DNA from: Flaccisagitta enflata | Lineage: Eukaryota; Chaetognatha; Sagittoidea; Aphragmophora | DNA: 64,000 bases | Reading direction: 5' to 3' | Assembly (NCBI GenBank): GCA_965153355.1 | Contig: OZ231126.1 | Location: 15,376,001 to 15,440,000, forward strand | Shown here: positions 1 through 10,924 of the stretch, piece after piece | Layout of the letters: each line of letters begins with the position of its first letter | Position numbering within the stretch: the stretch's first letter is position 1 | Notes under the pieces: generated by a model | The model's database searches: none | Seen by the model: the letters and a program-made list of their open reading frames with translations, nothing else | Told to the model about the DNA's origin: nothing | Made by a program: the position numbers and the translations under genes

Positions 1-350
1 TTTGATAAACTTGATATTTGACATATAGGTTGCCTAATTGATGCATGTGTCCCTGAGTTTTTGGGTTGCTATGGAATCCAAAATCATTTTTTCGAGCATT
101 TATAACTGCTAAAATATCTATATTTTGAAAGATACGATTAGGCTACATTGCTCAGAATTAAATTTGCCACAACTTTCCCACAATATGTTCTGTAAGAATA
201 TTGCTCGTTTGGCCGTTGCTAGGGAGCATCATTTGCTGGTTGCTATGTGTGATGCTCCCTAGCAACGGCCAAACTAGCAATATTCTTACAGAACATACTG
301 TGGGAAAGTTGTTATATATTTAGTTTTGAGCAATGTTCCCTCAATATATT
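1..350. mobile_element. Diverged MITE with palindromic core, in a P4HA intron or beyond the last visible exon
   Basis: An inverted pair lies at about 176-236 and 260-313, with arms containing TTCCCACAATATGTTCTGTA and GCCGTTGCTAGGGAGCATCA. The same core recurs at 7,020-7,160 and, as one arm, at 14,280-14,345. The left end lies outside the window. Confidence 0.6.
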
Positions 351-507
351 TGTGAAAACATTATTTCCGCAGTTGTGACTAAAAAAAAATTGAAAAAAAA
401 AAATTGAAATTGAGACACTTAAATACCTTCCTCCAGTTTAAGCTGTTATACCACGAACCCCACTGTATCTGTAGGTCAAATTTCGTCTGTCATTGGTCAT
501 CATATTA

Positions 508-1814
<1,307 letters not shown>

Positions 1815-2940
1815 CTGAGCAGTGAGAAAAAATGATTGTCAGACGACCTTTTCCACTTTTGCATGCTCCAATCTCCGTCTCCGTCTAATAATTAAGAGGC
1901 TTTGTGTGTAGCTGAAAGTTGGTTTACAGAGTGTAAATGAATAGATAAACTATGCAGGAAATGGGGACGTTGACGCGGTATGATGTACTTTTTCTGACCA
2001 GTTAAGTGGTTTTTTTTCATATGAATATGGTTTAACTTCCCAATATTAAATTAGGTAACCAGAAATCTTGCTCCTGAAACTGCTCTGTGCTACAGCCATT
2101 AACTCTTCCAAAATCTTTGATCTACCTCGACTGAGTGATGGCTTTTCTTTACTTACCAATATCTACAATAACCAACGACAGGAAAAGAAGTAAAGAGGAG
2201 AAGTTTTTATTGAATTTTGGGCACAACATTTTGATCGGTTTGTTTTTTGATCTGCTCAAAGTTCCTTCATTCGATTGATTTTATCACAGTTAGGAAGAGA
2301 GGCCGCGTTGTAGTTAAAAGTCGATGTTTTTTCATCGCCTTAAAGCAAAACTCATTTGCAATTGGGGAGCCTCTTGCAGCCGAGAGTTATGCTCGTGTAA
2401 GAACGTAATGCTGCCGGTGACTCTTTCATTATTCGTTTAACTGGGGCTCGCCCCAGATTCTTGGGCCAGCTCCTTTACGAACCGGGGCCGAATCCCGATT
2501 CGTTACGGTTCTCTTCTATAATTAGTCGGGCCTGGATTGGGGTTGCAACCAATGACGTTAGGGAACTGGCCCCTCCTGGATTCGGTGTGTAGGCCCTGGC
2601 GGCATCAAAAAGAACTAACAAAGAAAGAAAAAAAGAGCAAAAATCGTCTTTGTCTGCTGCGTATCGGCAACAAAAATAAAGTGACATGGAACGCAGTATC
2701 GTTGCATATAGGTGGACAGGAGCAGGCCGGGCGCCACCCCCCCCCCCTTACCCTTAAAACCAGCGATGGCAACGCGATGCTTTTCAGACCGATAACGATT
2801 CCGCGCACGATACCGCATGAGCGAGTACAAAAACGCTTACGATTCCACCTATCCTTGATCGCGTACGATAACGATTACGAGTACACAACGAGTACAACTC
2901 AATTTTCTACCCCCTTGCACCTGAAAGCCAATTTCGGTCA
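1815..2940. other. Non-coding stretch upstream of P4HA exons
   Basis: No convincing exon was found, so the missing P4HA signal-peptide exon may be here but could not be identified. A short hairpin CTGGGGC-TC-GCCCCAG lies near 2,440-2,456. Around 2,790-2,895 there is degenerate CGATAACGATTACGA-like repetition. Confidence 0.5.
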
Positions 2941-2957
2941 AATTGTAAGACAGAAAG

Positions 2958-3140
2958 AATGAATAAATGAATGAATGAATGAATGAAAAGATAAATGAAT
3001 GAATGAAAGCAAGAAAGACAAAGAAAGAAAGAACGAAAGAAAGAAAGAACGAAAGAATGAAAGAAAGAATGAATGAATGAATGAATGAATGAATGAATGA
3101 ATGAATGAATGAATGAAAGAAAGAAAGAAAGAAAGAAAGG
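2958..3140. repeat. GAAT/GAAA microsatellite
   Basis: Imperfect runs of AATG and AAAG units. The minus-strand frame here (FIHSFIHS, FLSF) is a repeat translation. Confidence 0.9.
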
Positions 3141-3907
3141 AAGAAAAAAAAATGAAGGTATGAAGTGACGGGTGAAAACTTAAAAAATTGGATGTTTTGC
3201 GCGGTTGTTCATCTGTAGCTATGACGTTCACTATTCTATCTACCACTGCAGAAGCTAAGAAAAAGAAAAGAGATAGTTCAGTTTTTATGTTTCAAAAAGA
3301 GGGAAAAGACTGGGCATTTTACTGGATAAATGTTGTTAGATTAAAACCACAAAGTTATTATAGTAAAGGATGTGAGGGGAACGTGAAAAGATAGTATCCT
3401 TTTTTAAAATTGATAAGTTTTTTAAAATCAATAAGTTTTAAACTCAATCTATGAAGTTAAAATAGCAGATAATGAGATAACTTGTGTGTGGGGACAAAGA
3501 TTTTTTAAGAAAGCAAATGCAAATGAAAACTCTCCCAATGCGGTACTTGAATCAGTTTAGTCCGATAGAACATCCATAAAGCGAACATGTGATAATTTCT
3601 TCTGTCCATGGAAGATGTACAGTTCTATCAATAATCGAATGAAAAAATAAAGGGCAACTAATAGTTCGCCAAGGTGAAGGGATTCTTTCCCACTGTCCAA
3701 TTGATCTCAATGGGTTAGTAGCGTAATCAAAAAAAAAAAAAACCAAGGTAATAAAAACAAGCTGCTGGCCTTTTATCAGGACGACTTCATATTGGCCGTC
3801 AACTACAAAGGATGACTATTGTAACGGTGACAAATCAATCAGGTTTGGTATCCAGATATCGAAATGATGAGCATAGTTGTGGAGAGAAGCAATAAAAATA
3901 ACCAAAA

Positions 3908-4465
3908 TAGGATGATACCCAAAAAAAAGTTGTTTCCATAGAACATGTAGCATGAGAGAATGCTGAGACGAGCTCAAGAGGCAAGAAGGAAGTTGGGATT
4001 ATCAATCTCACAGAAAAATCAAAGATGTCACAAATTTTCAATGACGAATGGTCTCTTCCAGAAATGTGCATTTGGTTCCTTCTCAACTGACCGGCTGCTG
4101 ACGAATATTATCAGAAAAACGATAAATCACTGTAGTCCGAAAAGTTGTGGCCTTTAAATAGAATTTTGCGCGGTTTCCCAGCTATGAATAACAATTGACT
4201 CCTCTTCTGGACGTTTTACAAAAGCGAAAATAATGATGAGCCTATGTTTTTCTTTGCGAGGTATAAATTACAGGAGGTTCATTGACTTTCTCTCTTTCAC
4301 AGGGAATCATTCCTTTCCCAGCGTAGGTGTCATAGTAACTCATCAATGACAATGCACGCTAAGGATCTTAGTGTGCATTACACGCTAAGGATCTTAGCGT
4401 GCAATGCACGCTAGGATGATACCCAAAAAAAGTTGTTTCCATAGAACATATAGCATGAGAGTATG
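3908..4465. repeat. Direct repeat pair of about 52 bp, with small palindromes
   Basis: The block beginning AGGATGATACCCAAAAAAA and ending at GCATGAGAG occurs at 3,908-3,958 and again at about 4,412-4,462 with few changes. Just before the second copy (about 4,350-4,412) are palindromes built on CACGCTAAGGATCTTAG. The 504-bp spacing could mark a tandem duplication or an inserted segment. No coding function is recognised. Confidence 0.6.
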
Positions 4466-4690
4466 GAAAGGCAATCCAAATTGAAAATGCCGTCGGAATA
4501 TGCAGTAAAAGAATCGTCAACTGACAGAAATCAAATTCCAACATTGACAGAAGATATTAACGCGATTGGCGACGCTGAATCGAAAGGGGGAAGCGAACAT
4601 CAGTGAAAAGAATGTTGGAGGAGGAAGTGAGAAACGCATTGGAAAAAGTGGCTGTTTATAACGCGGAGATGAACAAATCAAAGTTGGAAT
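4458..4690 (+). pseudogene. Frameshifted coding-like stretch, charged helical protein
   Basis: From ATG at 4,462 a 47-codon frame runs MERQSKLKMPSEYAVKESST... and ends in TGA. It continues in another frame as a heptad-like charged helix (VKRMLEEEVRNALEKVAVYN...) ending in TAA at about 4,692. Amino-acid composition looks coding, but the frame is broken. It may be the upstream part of the RMDN-like remnant at 5,211-5,410. It could also be chance, since no start, promoter or splice site is proven. Confidence 0.3.
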
Positions 4691-5210
4691 AAAAAGAAAG
4701 GGATGTAATATTTCAGGCTTGAGGGAAAGAAATTAGATGAGCGGGCACGTCTTACATCCAAAAACACGGCGCAAAAAAAAAAGCCACAAACGCAAACCAA
4801 TAGATATTAGCCATATACTAGTAAGTTCCTCTCGTCTTTTTTGTATCACACCACTTGTCACGTAAGGAAAAAAGGTAAAAAAAGATCCATTAAATTAAGG
4901 TTGCCGTAGATCAATTTAAATGTAAAATGGCGTATTAACAACACGGATTGATTAAGAAATGTTGCTTGGGATATCACTTGTACACATGACACATCCACTA
5001 TTCCATACCAACATAAAATTATGATAGAAATACTTTTTTTTCTGGAAAGGCAACAAACGATGGAGGAAAATAATAGAATTCTAGAGAACGAGATGATGGC
5101 ATCACCGACTCATAGACCGTGGACTGCCGGCTTTAACAAATTCAATCCGCGACTACCATTTTTCTTTTCCGCGATAATACGGAATTCCCACGCATAGAAT
5201 AGAAAACAGG

Positions 5211-5412
5211 GGCACGGACACCTAACCGACATATACGAACAACTCAACAACGATCCGGAAACGTCGGATGCTTCGCTTCTGTTTCAACTCGCGAGAGCGA
5301 CGTACAAGCTCGGTAAATGAAACTAAAACAGGCGAGGAAGATGAATTAAAGAGCGAAATAGCCGTCGGTGCAGACAAACAGACGTATAATGAAAAAGAGT
5401 TATGGCCATAAG
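5211..5412 (+). pseudogene. Regulator of microtubule dynamics (RMDN)-like remnant
   Basis: After an acceptor-like TAGAAAACAG, the frame reads HLTDIYEQLNNDPETSDAS followed by LLFQLARATYKLGK and a stop. This resembles the TPR-like start of RMDN/FAM82 proteins (LYxLL...D.ELLWRLARA.Y). After a one-base frame change it continues NETKTGEEDELKSEIA, again similar in character to the family. RMDN proteins bind microtubules or sit on ER/mitochondria, but here the reading frame is broken, so it is called a remnant. The possible 19-bp intron (GTAAATG...AACAG) is too short for an animal. Confidence 0.35.
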
Positions 5413-5566
5413 AGCGGCAAAAAGATTTGATGACTGATCATGAAATCCATCATCGAAAACAGGGTTGGAAAGAAAACTCGGAAGGAAAGACATTTAATGG
5501 CTAGCAAACTCAAAAAAGGAAGAACGGCGCGTAGAAATAATACCAAAACCGTTCTATGTTTACCCA

Positions 5567-5901
5567 TCACGGATTACCCTGGTTGGCCATGTTACCATTG
5601 TTGGCCTGAATAGCCGCATTGGCCATCATGGCCTGATTGGCCTGATTAGCCGCATTGGCCTGAAGAGCCGCATTGGCCATCATGGCCTGATTGGCCTGAT
5701 GAGCCTGATTGGCCTGGAGAGCCGCATTGGCCTGGAGAGCCGCATTGGCCTGGAGAGCCGCATTGGCCTGGAGAGGTTGATTCCCAGGGCCTTGTTGCTG
5801 TTGAACGACATTTTGGGGTCCAATGGGCAGCTGACCTTGTTGGTTTGCATTTACACCTGGCGGGGGTGGATGAGGAGCAGCAACGTTTCCATCTTGGCCT
5901 C
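5567..5901 (-). CDS. Terminal exon: Gln/Asn/Ala-rich repetitive C-terminus
   Basis: On the minus strand a strong acceptor (pyrimidine-rich CTGTTTCCTAAG) precedes about 110 codons ending in TGA at 5,567-5,569. The sequence begins GQDGNVAAPHPPPPGVNANQ, has a QQQQG stretch, and then short units of the form LQANAA/NQANQAMMANAA, ending GNMANQGNP. The DNA is an 18/24-bp tandem repeat kept in multiples of three with no stop, which supports coding. Composition is prion-like or low-complexity. No known domain is recognised. The entry phase (two bases needed) fits the donor of the exon at 9,364-9,594, so the two may be one transcript with a 3.46-kb repeat-filled intron. NAGNAG acceptor ambiguity (AAG/GAG) changes one residue only. 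Confidence 0.5.
5598..5776. repeat. 18/24-bp minisatellite in the coding tail
   Basis: Units of GCCGCATTGGCCTGGAGA and variants (with CATCATGGCCTGATTGGC). Unit lengths are multiples of three, and four near-identical 18-mers lie at about 5,700-5,775. Confidence 0.85.
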
Positions 5902-6600
5902 CTTAGGAAACAGTAGAATAGAGGAGAAACAAGATAGCGTGAGGCAAGGACAGAAATAAAACTAGGCCAGTTAAGGTCAATAAGTAGTCGCTTTAAGGTG
6001 GGCAGAGGCAGTAATGTAGGTGGTATGCTGATTTGTGCTGGACAGGTGCAGTGATCTCAGGAAATCTTTATGGAGTAAATTTTTTTTTTCAAAATCAGAG
6101 ATGCCGATTTTGCTGAGCTGCCGCATAGCAAGGGAAATTTAGATTAAAGAAATATTCGACACTAGCATAGCAAGGGAAATTTAGATTAAAGAAATATTCG
6201 ACACTGAGAACTACTTCATTTTTGTTGTAAGAATATTGATAGGTGTGTATAAAACTTTTAACTGCAATATACAAATGAGTATTTCATCCACCGAGAGAAG
6301 CGAAGTGGCAAACAGTATTGCGAAATCGAAAATCTGGCATTCGGCACATCCCTCTCTTTGATTCCCCCTCAACCTCCCCCCCCCCCCCCTCGCATGGCCG
6401 TGACCCTGGCCACATCTACCGCACTTTGGCGCTTGCCTGCCGCGTTGCAATTCTACCATGTAACACAGATTCGGCACCTCTGTGCAAAGAATGTCCTTAC
6501 AATCATCGGCCTTTGCCGCACCTAAAAAGTATCTAAAAAGCTTGTTTTACCTCATTTCGACTCAATCATTACCGAAGGACCAACGGACTAACAGAGTCCA

Positions 6601-6722
6601 GAAATGTGTAAAAAGCATTATAGAATTTCATCCACCTGTCACAAGACCAATTAAAAGGTGGGGAATGAGCTCAGTCCATCAAAAATTTTCTCTGGTCAAT
6701 ATTTGGGGGGCTACTGGTGCAT
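6601..6722 (+). repeat. One arm of an inverted dispersed repeat (partner at 8,047-8,150)
   Basis: The stretch from GAAATGTGTAAAAAGC to GGTCAATATTTGG matches the reverse complement of 8,047-8,150 closely. The plus-strand translation contains VKSIIEFHPP; the partner gives VKSVIEFHPP on the minus strand. No protein family is recognised. Confidence 0.6.
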
Positions 6723-6805
6723 ATCTCAGAAAAAAAGGCTATGTGAGGTCAAAAATTCAAAATTGAAAAATCTGATGGCATATTCAGATTCCTTAAAAAA
6801 AAGTA

Positions 6806-7378
6806 CAGCAGATGTTGTCTAGACTTGGAAATATGGGGGAATTCATTAAAAGAAAACAAATAAACATAAATCCCTGATATTTGGAATGTAAATAAAAAAA
6901 GGATGCATTATTGCCCATGGATGTTGGTTGCCATGGAAACACGTTTCCATGTATTTACGCTCAAGTATCAACATATTGAGAAATTTTTTGAGGGAACATT
7001 GTTTGAAATAAAATTTGCTAAGACTTTCCCACAATATGTTCTGTAAGAATATCGCTCATTTGGCGGTTGCTAGGGAGCATCACAGGGCTGTCACGCATAG
7101 TTACGCTCCCTAGCAACAGCTAAACCAGCAATATTCTTACAGGACATATTGTGAGAAAGTTGAAACAAATTTTATCTTAAACAATGTTCCCTTAAAAAAA
7201 TTTTCAAAATATTAATACTTTAGTGTGAATACATGGAAATGTGTTTCCATGGCAACCAACACCCACGGACAATAAACTATCCTTTTATTAGCCTAAATTC
7301 CAAATATCAGTTTCTTATGTGTATTTGTCTGTCTGTAGCGAATTCCCGCGTATTTCCAAGTCTAGATGACATCTATTG
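6806..7378. mobile_element. TA-flanked palindromic MITE (family CAGTAGAT)
   Basis: The left end TA|CAGCAGATGTTGTCTAGACT pairs with the right end AGTCTAGATGACATCTATTG. Arms are inverted over most of the length, including the core with GTTGCTAGGGAGC. Non-autonomous Tc1/mariner-like by end type and TA flank. It is the same family as 14,174-14,558. Confidence 0.75.
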
Positions 7379-7405
7379 TGTCATAAGAATGTGTCTTTCA
7401 TTTTT

Positions 7406-7628
7406 TAGTTGCGGACACGCAACTCTATAAGAGGCTTTGTCCATCCATCCGTCCGTCCGTCCGTTGGTCCGTCGGTCTGTCAGTCCGTCATGGTGATCGA
7501 GTTGAAGATGAGCGTTTTCGATACTTTTTGTGTATGTTTGAGTGTTGGAGGTGGGTTGGGGTGTGGAAGGGGGATGAATGCCCCTGCCCACCCGTCCGCA
7601 ACGATATTGTGACCCCGGGACACTTGTT
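7406..7628 (+). mobile_element. R2 element
   Basis: Begins TTTTTAGTTGCGGACACGCA, with a CTCTATAAGAGGC block and a CCGT microsatellite, and ends GTCCGCAACGATATTGTGAC...CACTTGTT. The terminal hairpin is AGTTGCG-GACA-CGCAACT, and its half (GTCCGCAAC) recurs near the other end. Confidence 0.8.
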
Positions 7629-7757
7629 GATATTCCAACTAGAACATAGTCCAATTGGATGTCAAAGGTCATAATCGGGTTAAATTTGCTCTTCTTTTAA
7701 AATCCGGTTTATTTCAATGTTTGATGATTTTGACTATGTTCCAGATGGAATATCAAA
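7629..7757. mobile_element. Small palindromic MITE
   Basis: Ends TTGATATTCCAACTAGAACA and, on the opposite strand, TTGATATTCCATCTGGAACA. About 27-bp inverted ends in 129 bp, between an R2 and an R-type element. Confidence 0.6.
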
Positions 7758-7785
7758 AAAAGAAAGATACTTTCCATTAGCAGTT

Positions 7786-7956
7786 TTTAGTCGCGGACTA
7801 GCGACTATAAGAGGCTTTGTCCGTCTGTCCGTCGGTTGGTTGGTTGGTCGGTTGGTTGGTCGGTCCATCATGCTTGAGTAGAAAAGTGGGAAAACACGCA
7901 TTTCCGCCCCTGCCCACCCGTCCGCGACTGGTATTGGCCGTGTATCCGGCCTTGTT
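7786..7956 (+). mobile_element. R1/R2 intermediate element
   Basis: The hairpin AGTCGC-GGACTA-GCGACT is followed by TATAAGAGGCTTTGTCC, a GGTT/GGTC microsatellite, CCCCTGCCCACCCGTCCGCG and GTGTATCCGGCCTTGTT. It joins an R2-like front block with an R1-like end. Confidence 0.75.
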
Positions 7957-8046
7957 TACAAGGATTCTGATTCTGCAATCAGATTCTCTAATTTCCCATC
8001 TTGAAATTTTGACCTTATATAGCCCTTTGACCGGAGATAAGGATCG

Positions 8047-8150
8047 GTAGCGTCCTAAATATTGACCAGAGAAAATTTTTGATAGACTGAGCTCATTCCC
8101 TACCCTTTAATTGGTGGATGAAATTCTATCACACTTTTTACATATTTCAG
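8047..8150 (-). repeat. Inverted partner of the 6,601-6,722 repeat
   Basis: Reverse-complement match to 6,601-6,722, including GATGAAATTCTATCACAC. See that entry. Confidence 0.6.
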
Positions 8151-8579
8151 TTTCAGTTTCAGTTTTTTTTTTGCTTCCCGTCGTCGACTCCTTGCAATCA
8201 TTACGTCACGTATGCATACGCCTATTGAGGTCCACCTATGCAATCTGCAATTTGCGCTCGTCCATATTACTCTCAATGAGATCTCCTGATTGCTTTTGCC
8301 AATTTTGAATTGGCCACGACGTAAATACCCTGGTAGTTTATAGTCTTTTGAATTGAAACGTGAATTAACTGTGATGTCATTGAAACTGTGAAATTGATAT
8401 TTATGCATTTGATTGAATCGTAACAAAGAGATCGCCCGGATCTATAATATGTTACCTCTTTACCCTCTTTGCAGATTTCTGGACCCTGTTTACCAACGGA
8501 TGGACAGATGGATGGACGAACCGACGGACAAGGCCTTATGTTTGCTTGCTTCATATAACGTCTTTGCAATGTATTCAAA

Positions 8580-8819
8580 GCCTGAGAGGGCAGAATTCAA
8601 GCCTGAGAGGGCAGAATTCAGGCCTGAGAGGGCAGATTTCAGGCCTGCGAGGACCTGGGGGGGTGGACGGATGGATGGACGGACGAACAAAAGTCCCATG
8701 TGTTCTACAGGACTTTGTCCCCTTCAGGGCTGCTGCCCTGCCTCTCAATCAGATTTACAACCATGCAAAGCAAAGCAACGGGTATCGCTGACCACGTATT
8801 GCCCTTAAGGGACCTGTTT
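8580..8819 (+). mobile_element. FB element, 5' truncated or diverged
   Basis: The core has repeated GCCTGAGAGGGCAGAATTCA units, then GTTCTACAGGACTTTGTCCC...GGCTGCTGCCCTGC and the asymmetric tail GCAACGGGTATCGCTGACCA, ending near CCTGTTT. Confidence 0.65.
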
Positions 8820-8846
8820 CTTTTTTGGCGTTTTAGAATTTTGTGA

Positions 8847-8942
8847 GCATACGGCTCCTGCCCAGATGCTCTAGTGACCTTCCCCAGCACTGCTCCTGCC
8901 CACCCGCACAAGACTAGGGTAGCCGTGTATCTGGCCTTGTTT
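8847..8942 (+). mobile_element. R1 fragment (non-palindrome end)
   Basis: CTGCTCCTGCCCACCCGCAC...GTGTATCTGGCCTTGTT, directly after the FB tail. This suggests FB sits inside an older R1. Confidence 0.65.
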
Positions 8943-9363
8943 ATTAGAACTTCAAGTTTCCCACAGAGTTCAATGGGGATGCAAATTTCGTTGCTAAAGA
9001 GACTAACAATTGCCAAAAAAAATTACCTATTAAACAAAAGTCATCCACAAAGCAAAGACGAAAATGTCGTGGGTGTTGTCAGTTGCACTGAAGAACGGCT
9101 TAAATGTGCACAGGGAGAGGTTCATGGTGTTACAAAAAACTGAAGCCTGACAGTATCCCCCACAGTGTATGCAAATTAGTCTCTCCATCTTAGGTAAGCA
9201 TGAACAGAAGAAATTCCAAACTTTTGCTATGTGAAGCGCCCAAGCCTTATGTAGAGTTGCATGCCCACAACCAAAAGCTATTAAAACACATAACTCAAGA
9301 AAGAATCAAAATATGATTCCGTAGCAACCATTCATGACAGAAAAAAAAAACAAAAGCATTTAC

Positions 9364-9594
9364 CCATGATAAGATTAATGCCTCCTTTTAAGTCTTGAAA
9401 GACTATATTCTGAGCATGATCATGGATGTGGATCGGGTCGTCCTCTTTCAAATGATGTGGTTGAATGTTAGTTTCAATGAAGTGGATCCCATTTGACTGA
9501 CAGAACGCGGCCAATTTGACATTGAAGGGTTGAACATTCTTCCACAAAATGGGTATAACTTCATAGACGCCCATTTTTGAACCGCTTTTTCTCA
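9364..9594 (-). CDS. SGNH/GDSL hydrolase-like exon
   Basis: Minus-strand exon with acceptor TTGATTAG and donor ATGG|GTAAATG, phases 2 in and 1 out. It reads GVYEVIPILWKNVQPFNVKL followed by AAFCQSNGIHFIETN and then DDPIHIHDHAQNIVF. The order V..VIP, V..FN..L...C..NGI.FI and a DxxH near the end matches the C-terminal half of SGNH-type esterase domains, including those carried by invertebrate retro-elements; the DPIH may be the catalytic Asp-His block. The nucleophile Ser and oxyanion Gly/Asn blocks would lie upstream and were not found. It could be a cellular gene or a domesticated or dead transposon ORF. Its donor phase fits the Gln/Asn-rich exon at 5,567-5,901. No stops inside. Confidence 0.45.
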
Positions 9595-9744
9595 CTAATC
9601 AAGTTGCATGGTTTACTCTACTGAGTAGAACTGCTATCATTTGACCTGACTCTCGTAATCAAACCCTATTAGCTATTACCCAATCCTCCCTCAAAAACAA
9701 ATTAAAAAATGCTTTACAACCCCACGGACCTAACAACTTGATGC

Positions 9745-9990
9745 TTTTTGGTTGCGGACACGCAACTCTATAGGAGCCTGTGTCCATCTGTTGGTCTATT
9801 GGTCTGTTTGTTGGTCTGTTTGTTGGTCTGTTGGTCAATCCATCCGTCCATATAGCACGAGTAGAAGTGAAAAAAAAGTGTTTTTACATGCTTTATGGGT
9901 GTTTGTGGGTGGGGGAGGTCATGGGTAGTGGATGATGGTTGGATACCCCTGCCCACCTATCCCAAACGAGATTGTGACCCTGAATCAACA
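9745..9990 (+). mobile_element. R2 element
   Basis: TTTTTGGTTGCGGACACGCA at the start, TTGGTCTG/TTGGTCCA repeats in the middle, CCCCTGCCCACC and an altered end (CCCTGAATCAACAA). Confidence 0.7.
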
Positions 9991-10023
9991 ACCCTCACCC
10001 CTTTGAAAAAATCTATCATTCCT

Positions 10024-10279
10024 TTTTAGTTGCGGACACGTAACTCTATAAGAGGCTTTGTCCATCCGTCCGTCCGTCCGTCGGTCGGTCCGTCGGTCGG
10101 TCCGTTGGTCCGTCACGCTCGAGTTGAAAACGCAAGAAACACGCATTTACAATGCTGCAGTTGTCATTGAATGTGTGTGGGTGTATGTCAGTGTGTGGGA
10201 AGCGGGCTTGGGTGAGGCTGGGGGTTGGCTGCCCCTGCCCACCCGTCCGCAACGATATTGTGACCCCGCGTCACTTGTT
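10024..10279 (+). mobile_element. R2 element, complete
   Basis: TTTTTAGTTGCGGACACG start with an ACTCTATAAGAGGC block, CCGT/CGGT microsatellite, CCCCTGCCCACCCGTCCGCA and the end CCCCGCGTCACTTGTT. Confidence 0.8.
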
Positions 10280-10568
10280 TTGTTCTATTACGCAAATTAA
10301 TAGAAAAGACGCACTTTAAAATAACAACTTATCATATTCAATTTCAAAATAATAAAGTAAAATCTTGGACCTTTTTAAAACTCATAACGAGATCTTCCAC
10401 TTGGCTTCAATCTGGTATTCCTAGCTTTCTTAGTTAAAAAAAGGCATACAAAAGATTACAAACATTGCCATTTTCAGATTTGCAATTGACTTACAGACCT
10501 GGGATTGGTTTAGAATGAAAGGAAATTCAAAAATCTTGAAAGAGTATGGGTCTGCGACTGGGGTTGAA

Positions 10569-10924
10569 TGGCGTGGTCGAATGGCATGGTCGAATGGCGT
10601 GGTCGAATGGCGTGGTCGAACGGCGTGGTCAAACGGCGTGGTCAAACAGCGTGGTCAAACGGCGTGGTCAAACGGCGTGGTCAAACGGCGTGGTCAAACG
10701 GCGTGGTCAAACGGCGTGGTCAAATGGCGTGGTCAAACGGCGTGATCAAACGGTGTGGTCAAACGGCGTGGTCAAATGGCGTGGTCAAATGGCGTTGTCA
10801 AACGGCGTTGTCAAACGGCGTTGTCAAACGGCGTTGTCAAACGGTGTTGTCAAACGGCGTTGTCAATTGGCATTTTTAAACGGCATTCTCAAATGGCATT
10901 TTCAAACAGCATTCTCAAACTGCA
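10569..10924. repeat. 13-bp minisatellite, about 27 units
   Basis: Unit GGCGTGGTCAAAC with graded variants (GGCGTGGTCGAAT at the left, GGCGTTGTCAAAC then GGCATTTTCAAAC at the right). Because 13 is not a multiple of 3, all frames stay open and give a 13-residue periodic product. Not a gene. Confidence 0.95.

Noticed and set aside
5313-5332. A 19-bp intron in the RMDN-like fragment
   Set aside because: Too short for spliceosomal introns in animals. A frameshift is simpler.
6211-6477. Minus-strand frame with CGRCGQGHGH and GCAECQ, resembling a zinc knuckle
   Set aside because: Spacing does not fit CX2CX4HX4C, a poly-G run interrupts it, and no splice partner in phase was found.
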